From contig NMRA01000081.1 in the NCBI GenBank assembly GCA_002633005.1, positions 540,736 through 604,735 on the forward strand: DNA of 64,000 nucleotides. Reading direction: 5' to 3'. Within the stretch, counting starts at the first letter, position 1. Each line of letters starts with the position of its first letter. Under the pieces are notes generated by a model. The model made no database searches. It had not been told where the DNA came from and was given only the letters and a program-made list of their open reading frames with translations. Source of the DNA: Phoronis australis (taxonomy: Eukaryota; Phoronida; Phoronidae). The translations under genes were made by a program, and so were the position numbers. Below, piece by piece: positions 59,401-64,000 of this stretch.

Positions 59401-59598
59401 CACGTTTTTGAAGACACAAGGCAACGTTTTGGTCATTTTTATCAAGGTTATCTAAGATACTAGCAAAAATTCCAAATTTGGCTAACTTCGAAACATCATA
59501 TCTCCGAAGTGGTCCGATCAGATTCAGAAGAAACTTCCAAGATACTATTCGTTAAGCACTGTTCTCCAAAAATAAAATTCAATCCTCTATCAATAAAG

Positions 59599-59630
<32 letters not shown>

Positions 59631-60999
59631 ATTATTATTATTAATCAGTGTTACCGGTACAATTGTTTTGCAATCTATGTACTTTTCCTTTTTTGCTTAA
59701 TTTTAATAAAAAGACAATTTGTGACTCAATTAATGGCAGATTAGTAAAAAGCCAATTATCAAATTTTACAGGTTTTCATCACATAGGCTCAATAGCTCCA
59801 CATTTATCCCATACACGTTGAATCTGTTGAGGGAAACATGGCCATGTAATTCGGTCTCGTTCGATACGCGTAATAATGTCTCGTGGGATATTACTTCATG
59901 TACGTCACTCTCGTTACGTTTTGTGTATTTATTGCTAATATTCATCAGTTAGTCTCAATAGCTCCGCATATATTACTAAGATTCATCAGTTAGTCTCAAT
60001 AGCTCTATATATATTACTAAGATTCATCAGTAAGTCTCAATAGCTCTATATATATTACTAAGATTCATCAGTTAGTCTCAATAGCTCCATATATATTACT
60101 AAGATTCATCAGTTAGGCTCAATAGCTCCACAGTTGTTACTAAGATTCATCAGTAAGGCTAAATAGCGCCACATTTATTGCTAAAACCAGAGCACAAAAG
60201 AAAGTTGCGGCTCATCTTGAAGAGTAGACAGAAATTGCACATCAGACATTAACCTAAAGAGTCAATTTATTTTGTGTGTTGGTTTAGGTAGGAAGCCTGG
60301 CAATTCAAGCCCATGCCAATTAGTAACAAGGACCCCAATGTGTTTAGTGTCTAGTCTGTTTATCACTTACATGTGCAGTTTGGTCTCTGGCCTTCCCACA
60401 GCCCCCCAGGTTGACACACTAGGGCAGGCTCTCCAGAGAGCCTGTAACCTACATCACAAGCATAGTGGCAGGAGTCATACGGCGTGTTACGACACGGCAC
60501 CTTAGTTGGGGGCACCTCATCTCTTGAGGATCCTCGCACGTGGAACATGATGCCATTCTGAATTGGTTCGAGAGCTTCACAGTACTTGACTGGAAAGAAT
60601 ACAAATTATATTTGTTAAATGCACTGACAGACCAAGACCAAGGCTTTAATCTTTAAGTACTTAAAAACTGACTCAATTCACTGATTGCATGTCATGCTTT
60701 GAGCGAACTTACATATTTGTATTCAAATCGTGTAACAAGACTGGTTCATTTTCAACTCGGGGTCTGCGTTGAGTCTGATTTTGTAGACTAAACTAAGTTA
60801 AATGACATTCAATAAACTTGATTCATTTGATTCCAAGACTCACGTTGACACGGTTCATCGACTTTGAGCTTATGGAAGGCAGGAAAGCAACGACACTCGC
60901 TAACATCCCTGGCGCCACTGTGATGGGTAGTGCTGTTGGCAGGGCAGGGCCGGCACTTCTCCGGGGACAGTGAGTCTTTGTAGAACCCCAGTGGGCAGG
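41202..60999 (-). CDS. SVEP1-like: Gene A: SVEP1/polydom-like, N-terminal half (11 visible exons, 5' end outside window)
   Basis: It is a secreted, modular adhesion-type protein. Visible order: GCC2/GCC3; sushi 1-3; HYR 1-2; sushi 4; a spacer of about 200 residues over two exons; GCC2/GCC3; and a last exon that runs into TGA. The exons give 824 codons plus a stop with all phases agreeing. Vertebrate SVEP1 has the same order after its VWFA domain, which would lie right of 61 kb if present. A basic DARRRRRS site in the spacer and RNKR in the last exon look like furin sites. If the last exon is instead internal, or is skipped, the GCC exon (phase 1) can splice to gene B exon 2 (phase 1) to make one long SVEP1. 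Both are possible from the sequence. SVEP1 binds integrin alpha9beta1 and acts in lymphatic development in vertebrates; the role here is unknown. Confidence 0.8.
42766..42921 (-). CDS. SVEP1-like: Gene A exon: GCC2/GCC3 module (second in gene A)
   Basis: The exon is phase 1-1, 52 codons, acceptor AATATTTCAG and donor G|GTGAGA. It reads DCPEGMYHGNGSCVPCPVG, CKPCPTNLTTAEVG and SSFC. With the two modules of gene B it would make the run of three GCC modules expected in SVEP1. Confidence 0.88.
43922..44125. repeat. Imperfect tandem repeat of about 65-75 bp, three copies
   Basis: The blocks TGACCA.AGTGGC, GTCAT.G.CAAATT and CCGTCGA.GGCAC recur three times, next to the donor of spacer exon 2. Confidence 0.7.
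44180..44592 (-). CDS. SVEP1-like: Gene A exon: spacer part 2 with polybasic site
   Basis: The exon is phase 2 to 1, acceptor GTGTTCCAG and donor C|GTAAGT, 413 bp. It begins CGYDARRRRRSADELS (a furin-type R-rich site), then a Ser/Thr/Asn-rich stretch with several N-glycosylation sequons, FTVSSFTNVTVES and WYAFEDCPYP. Confidence 0.85.
44614..45275. repeat. 34-40-bp tandem repeat interrupted by an insertion with AATAAATAAATG tail
   Basis: ATTCACTTATTA and CATATCACAGTTATTC units occur at 44614-44660 and again from 45015 to 45275 (about eight copies). The 350 bp between them end in CAAATAAATAAATG, like the 3' tail of a non-LTR retroelement. Confidence 0.6.
46166..46330 (+). mobile_element. Fragment of non-LTR retrotransposon ORF2 C-terminus
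   Basis: The plus frame reads DKCTLSGLVETSNHMFLECE, the C...ET..H.F..C pattern at the end of LINE reverse transcriptases (one Cys lost), then EWIIPSLRNDMRDSF and a TGA. Only the 3' end remains. Confidence 0.5.
46474..46701. repeat. 57-bp tandem repeat, four copies, covering an exon-intron junction
   Basis: Units start at 46474, 46531, 46588 and 46645 (each beginning ATAACCAG). The rightmost unit contains the 3' end and donor of gene A spacer exon 1. The others lie in the intron and keep GTAGGT. Confidence 0.9.
46667..46865 (-). CDS. SVEP1-like: Gene A exon: spacer part 1
   Basis: The exon is phase 1 to 2, acceptor ATATTTTCAG and donor CG|GTAGGT. It reads RYRPNRAIMRSKAEFYYYEG, a Lys-rich helix, CQYMMTLTDSC and KIELDDVQVR. 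There is no named domain, but its position equals the spacer after SVEP1 sushi 4. Its 3' junction is part of a 57-bp tandem repeat. Confidence 0.82.
47335..48245. repeat. 43-bp minisatellite array, about 20 copies
   Basis: The unit contains CATTGCCCAAAATCAGTGAA, then TATAGTGAAAAAAGG and TAC. Copies diverge and some are partial. Plus-strand reading frames here are repeat shadows. Confidence 0.9.
48931..49137 (-). CDS. SVEP1-like: Gene A exon: sushi domain 4
   Basis: The exon is phase 1-1, 69 codons, acceptor TTTCAATAG and donor C|GTAGGT. It reads KKCPEVKAPIHGSSTC, CSVSCNKGYDFVRKP, YFCTANGEWGAPPGE and WPHC. The YFC..NGEW and WP.C ends are like SVEP1 sushi 4. Confidence 0.88.
49467..51510. repeat. 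Dispersed repeat with GCGCCCAC ends and CCACTAGG modules, long copy
   Basis: The left end AGAGCAACGTGGAGCGTTGA and the right end ATATGTGGGCGCATAA carry short inverted termini (GCCCAC/GTGGGC). The interior repeats a module: GCCACTAGG..GCAC, AGTC..ATCCGTCC, CCAAATTT, GGAGATACAG. It is intronic in gene A. Confidence 0.7.
52059..52292 (-). CDS. SVEP1-like: Gene A exon: HYR domain 2
   Basis: The exon is phase 1-1, 78 codons, acceptor GTGTTATAG and donor G|GTGAGT. It reads VEHCPVSQVVVDVVTSS, VSWEEPIFLDQSNST and VCRFSVNVRG. HYR 2 directly follows HYR 1, as in SVEP1. Confidence 0.87.
52332..52421. repeat. 45-bp direct duplication
   Basis: Two copies of TTAACATCAACAGAACC and the following bases, just upstream of the HYR 2 exon (minus sense). 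Confidence 0.9.
52568..53520. repeat. Second copy of the GCGCCCAC/CCACTAGG repeat (left part)
   Basis: It begins AGAGCAACACGGAGCGTTGA, like 49467, and carries the same modules, but lacks the right end. Confidence 0.7.
53521..56239. other. Gene A intron stretch without recognised features
   Basis: It lies between the repeat copies, in the intron between HYR 1 and HYR 2. Short frames on both strands lack homology or splice context. I see no gene. Confidence 0.5.
56240..56935. repeat. Third copy of the GCGCCCAC/CCACTAGG repeat (right part)
   Basis: It ends TATGAGGGCGCATAAC and contains the same ATTGCCACTAG, GCCACTAGGAGGTGCC and GGAGATACAGC modules as the long copy. Confidence 0.7.
57093..57338 (-). 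CDS. SVEP1-like: Gene A exon: HYR domain 1
   Basis: The exon is phase 1-1, 82 codons, acceptor TTTTCCAG and donor G|GTGAGT. It starts NQKPSITCPSAIEIEAD and ends TYIAIDAWQNTDACTQNV, the hyalin-repeat (immunoglobulin-like) hallmark P.i.CP ... a.D..gN...C.f.V.V. Confidence 0.88.
57703..57891 (-). CDS. SVEP1-like: Gene A exon: sushi domain 3
   Basis: The exon is phase 1-1, 63 codons, acceptor TTTTTAACAG and donor G|GTTGGT. It reads IRCLPLPVEPFLTVS, CSFTCAWGFVRHGDFERTC and RWTGQQPFC. Confidence 0.88.
58291..58415. repeat. 51-bp tandem repeat, about 2.5 copies
   Basis: Units starting TAGCATTGTATGAGAATGG lie at 58292, 58343 and 58394. A partial unit (CATCTCTGTCTGTATCC) recurs at 58500. Confidence 0.9.
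59198..59389 (-). CDS. SVEP1-like: Gene A exon: sushi domain 2
   Basis: The exon is phase 1-1, 64 codons, acceptor TGTGCGTAG and donor G|GTAAGC. It reads IDCKRLEDIHES, VNVTCNFGFRPFGDTERMC and GVWLGTPVYC. Confidence 0.88.
59600..59643. repeat. (ATT)n microsatellite
   Basis: About 13 ATT units with one interruption. Confidence 0.95.
59937..60180. repeat. 41-bp tandem repeat, about six copies
   Basis: The unit reads AAGATTCATCAGTTAGTCTC, then AATAGCTC and TATATATTACT. It sits between sushi 1 and sushi 2 exons. Confidence 0.9.
60371..60589 (-). CDS. SVEP1-like: Gene A exon: sushi domain 1
   Basis: The exon is phase 1-1, 73 codons, acceptor TTTCCAG and donor T|GTAAGT. It reads KYCEALEPIQNGIMFHV, CHYACDVGYRLSGEPALVC and GLWEGQRPNC. 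Four cysteines and the Trp give the CCP pattern. Confidence 0.9.
60844..60999 (-). CDS. SVEP1-like: Gene A exon: GCC2/GCC3 module (first visible)
   Basis: The exon is phase 1-1, 52 codons, acceptor ATTTCTTGCAG and donor C|GTGAGT. It reads CPLGFYKDSLSPEKCRPC, then PANSTTHHSGARDVSEC and CFPAFHK, the cysteine pattern of the SVEP1 N-terminal ephrin-receptor-like module. Confidence 0.87.
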
Positions 61000-61009
61000 C
61001 TGCAAGAAA

Positions 61010-64000
61010 TGCACATGCAAATATCAGAGAGGAACACCATAGGAGCAATAGGAAATGTAACAAGAGAAATACAAAATGTTGGTATTCACCCACAATTGAC
61101 CTATACTGCAAATAGAGTACATAAATTTGAAATCGTCTTTATAAATAAGCTACTTAGTTTCATGGAGTTTAAAAATAGGATGAGAATACATTGCCCAGGA
61201 CATCAAAGCTTAAAATCAACTGGAGCCAGAACATTCTCATCTTACACTAGTCGATCAAGCTTCATCTGTCACAGTGTGAAGCCACTTTGACAGTAATCAA
61301 TGGACAAAGAATAATTTGCCTTGTAGCAAATGAAAATGGCCATCAAGTAACGCTATGCCAGTTGAACCATCTGAAATTCAATTGCTGGAAGGGCATTTCT
61401 ACCCTATCCCTTGCGTTGAGTTTCATCAATTTGTCTAGCCATTACAACAATAATCAATTAACTATTAAGAAAATCTCATACAGTATTTAAATGGAAAAGG
61501 ACAATTTGAAGATGGAAATAAAGGGTTTCCAAGATGTACTCAGATTTCAAACGATTGTAACTTCATTGTATATACACAAGACCACTGGATTGAAATCATA
61601 AAAGTGATCAAAAAAGGAATTAAGCCTTAATTCGAACCCAAATTCATTATTTATAGACTTGGGAAGATGATTAATAATCTTTGCACTTCATTGACAATTT
61701 AGTGTTCTGTGATAAATTTCCATTCCCTAAAACTGAATCGTTTGTTTGCCTTCCTAGTGTCTAAGAGCATATGATGGCTGGACAGGCTCACATGCCTACT
61801 GTCACAGCAAAGTGTAGGCCTGGGTGAACTGAGTCTGATCCACAGGAAATGGAATTCAACTTCTGGCTTTGAAATGAAGTGTGAGTACTTTATGGGACAC
61901 CCTGTAGACTTCTGAAATAAGTGGTATAAACTATCCTTTATAAACAAAGTAATGCTTACATAAATCTGAAGGAAGTCTGTTAAAACTGACATGTTTCAGA
62001 TTCATCTGCAGCTGTCATGGTTCACATTTGAGATTAACTTAGTCCAATCTAAGGAAGATGTTCCCTTGGTACTCAAATATATTTTTGACTGAAGGATTAA
62101 GGGCTGTTGTGTGTGAGATGGTACATCACTAACAGGTAATTATACCTCCCTTCATTCCAGGCTTGGCTATTCAAAACCCATAGGGGGTAATAAAACTATT
62201 ATCTTCTCTGCCAGGAGTAAATCCTGTGCTGAGCTGTGTTTACTTATATAGGCCAGCTGGGATAGTTGTACAACTAAGAGCTGGGGGTCACGCAAAATGT
62301 GAAGCCACCATTCAGACTAGGCCGATGTTTTCTCTACACCACCCATGTGTTCCAATTAATAGAGACAAAACTGGCCGTACAAACTAGAGATAGAAGTCTA
62401 GAACGATGATGACAATGAGCGCAATAATAGCCTCAGAGACAGTGATTTGGCAATGTGAATTATATTACACGTACCAACTTATTGTCACGGGTGATGGATT
62501 TACTTCAAAATATAACACTTGTCACTTTATTTTCTTCTAGTATTCGTGAACTTCAAGAACTCCGCTAGCTTCATTACCTTCGCCTTAAGCGACGGTGAGT
62601 TTCTAACTACAGTGCACTAGACAGAACATGTATTTGAAAAAATCAGGACAGAGAAATGTGACACTGGTTTTGCAAACCCTCCTACTCTGATTTAAGTGAA
62701 AAGTTCTCAGATTTTGAAGAATTCCCATAACTCACACAAAGGTGTCAAATTTTCCCTATTTCCCGGGCTTTGTAACTGATTTAGTGTATTGTCCAAAGTG
62801 GTCTGCTGTAAAACTGTGACTGATAGTATAATCATCTCAGTACAAACCAATCCAAATATTCATTTCAGCCAGGCCTGTAAACACTACCATCATCCTCCAT
62901 TTTGACTCACAAACGTCCGTCCCCGTTGCTAATGGAGGCAGAAAGATGGATTTTTGATGAGCTTGAGACACTTAAAGAGGAGATCAATGACTTACCGAGG
63001 AAAAGTACGGGATGTAAACGAATGTCTAGACCAACTGATCAGCTAACATCAGACCACCAGTAGCTATTTTGATATCTTAAAGTGCCAAAATAATAATTAT
63101 GCCAGATTTACATAGATTGGTAAATTACTAAACACCTTGAAAATTATTACCTGGGTATGGATCTGGCCAGTCTTAATCCTTGTTAACTTCCTGAGCACAA
63201 ACAATGGGTGCATTTGCCAAAACTTTCCAATAAAACCAAACACGCAATTTCACACAAAATTCAAGTGCTTAAATTGCCCCTGTGGTTACCTGAATCAGAG
63301 AGGAGGCTTTGCGGCATAGTGTGATAGGTGAACCCTTTCTTTACTTGAGATCATGGTTTCAAGTCCCACTGGGACACACTGCTAAACCCTTCAGTCAGGT
63401 TTCTAGCTCCTCAGCTTGATTTAACTAATGTTAATAAAGCATAAAAATAGTTCCAGGAAATCAGTGCAATGGGTCCACATGCACGACTTGCGCACGTCTG
63501 GTACAACGTGTATCAGACTGCCTGCAATTATTTTTTTACCTGAATCATATAAAGCAACAAGACCTGCAAAATGTTTGAAAATGTGATGTGTCTACATTTC
63601 TAATCCTATTTGTGGGTCTAAATCCCATCATAATAGTGGCAGATACATCACCAATACAAATCAGTATGGTGTCGTTGTATAGCTGTTTGAACTGATCAGT
63701 CATCTGAATGGAGCTCAGTGGATGTGAATGGATTAATCACTTATGGCTGGGCTCAATGGCTTTAAGTCTTGAATACCACTGGGGGTGCAACACACAAGGA
63801 CCTTACCTGGTCATGTCACCCTGGTTTTGGTAGTAACAGGTTCAGTGAAATACCAACAGGAACACATTGAAAAGAATTCATTTTTGTAATACAGATCTAG
63901 CAAGATTTCCCTCATATTTACTTTGTGCCAGTGGGACTTGGCAACAGTAACTGGTAGGCGGTGTCTACTCTAGTGCCTTTGAGAATTATTCATTACCTTG
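61010..64000. other. Upstream intron or flank of gene A, no exon recognised
   Basis: Apart from the repeat copy at 62399-62780, no exon is supported. The last bases read, on minus, CAAG|GTAATG, which could be the donor of the next upstream exon, but only four exon bases are visible. Confidence 0.45.
62399..62780. repeat. Copy of the interior of the 29574-31853 element
   Basis: GACAATGAGCGCAA, TTGGCAATGTGAATTA, GTCACTTTATTTTCTTC and CAGTGCACTAGA match 29815-30190 in the same order. The TIR ends are not recognisable. Confidence 0.7.

Noticed and set aside
61699-61992. Minus-strand frame with STGCPIKYSHF
   Set aside because: No acceptor/donor context or domain; likely repeat-derived.

Overview
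This is a eukaryotic, intron-rich, AT-rich window from an animal that is probably a non-vertebrate, perhaps a marine deuterostome or lophotrochozoan. Exons are short (about 75-730 bp), have GT/AG borders, and sit between introns of 0.4-5 kb filled with dispersed and tandem repeats. The encoded proteins are metazoan (casein kinase II alpha; sushi, HYR, EGF, pentraxin and SEA domains). A 5-N assembly gap lies at 36591-36595. The species cannot be named from the sequence alone.

Layout. (1) 1-8711, plus strand: the last four coding exons of casein kinase II catalytic subunit alpha, entering from the left edge, with a TIR-bounded 4.3-kb element (2044-6368) in one intron. (2) 9.4-14.8 kb: convergent intergenic space and 3' UTRs. 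(3) 15012-40345, minus strand: a complete 18-exon gene, here called gene B, whose exon phases all join into one 1275-codon reading frame. Its order is signal peptide, two GCC2/GCC3 modules, six EGFs, pentraxin, two EGFs, five EGFs, a Ser/Thr-rich linker, one EGF, SEA, a transmembrane helix, and a 185-residue tail with NPAY, YAEL, YLQP, YLVP and an SH3-ligand-like motif. (4) 37728-39832, plus strand, inside gene B intron 1: a decayed two-exon P2X7-like C-terminal-domain gene with in-frame stops. (5) 41202-60999, minus strand: gene A, eleven visible exons (GCC2/GCC3, three sushi, two HYR, sushi, a spacer, GCC2/GCC3, and a candidate terminal exon), open at its 5' end. (6) 61-64 kb: no exon recognised, only repeats.

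How they fit. Read in order, gene A followed by gene B up to the pentraxin reproduces the domain order of the secreted matrix protein SVEP1/polydom. Here, though, a 112-bp exon with an ATG in strong Kozak context, a signal peptide and an upstream TATA box lies exactly between the two halves, and the preceding gene A exon reads into a stop. The SVEP1-type locus therefore seems to be either split into two genes or equipped with an internal promoter. The downstream half ends not in more sushi domains but in SEA, transmembrane and phosphotyrosine-tail exons, so it would be a cell-surface receptor. This is the main discovery candidate of the window.
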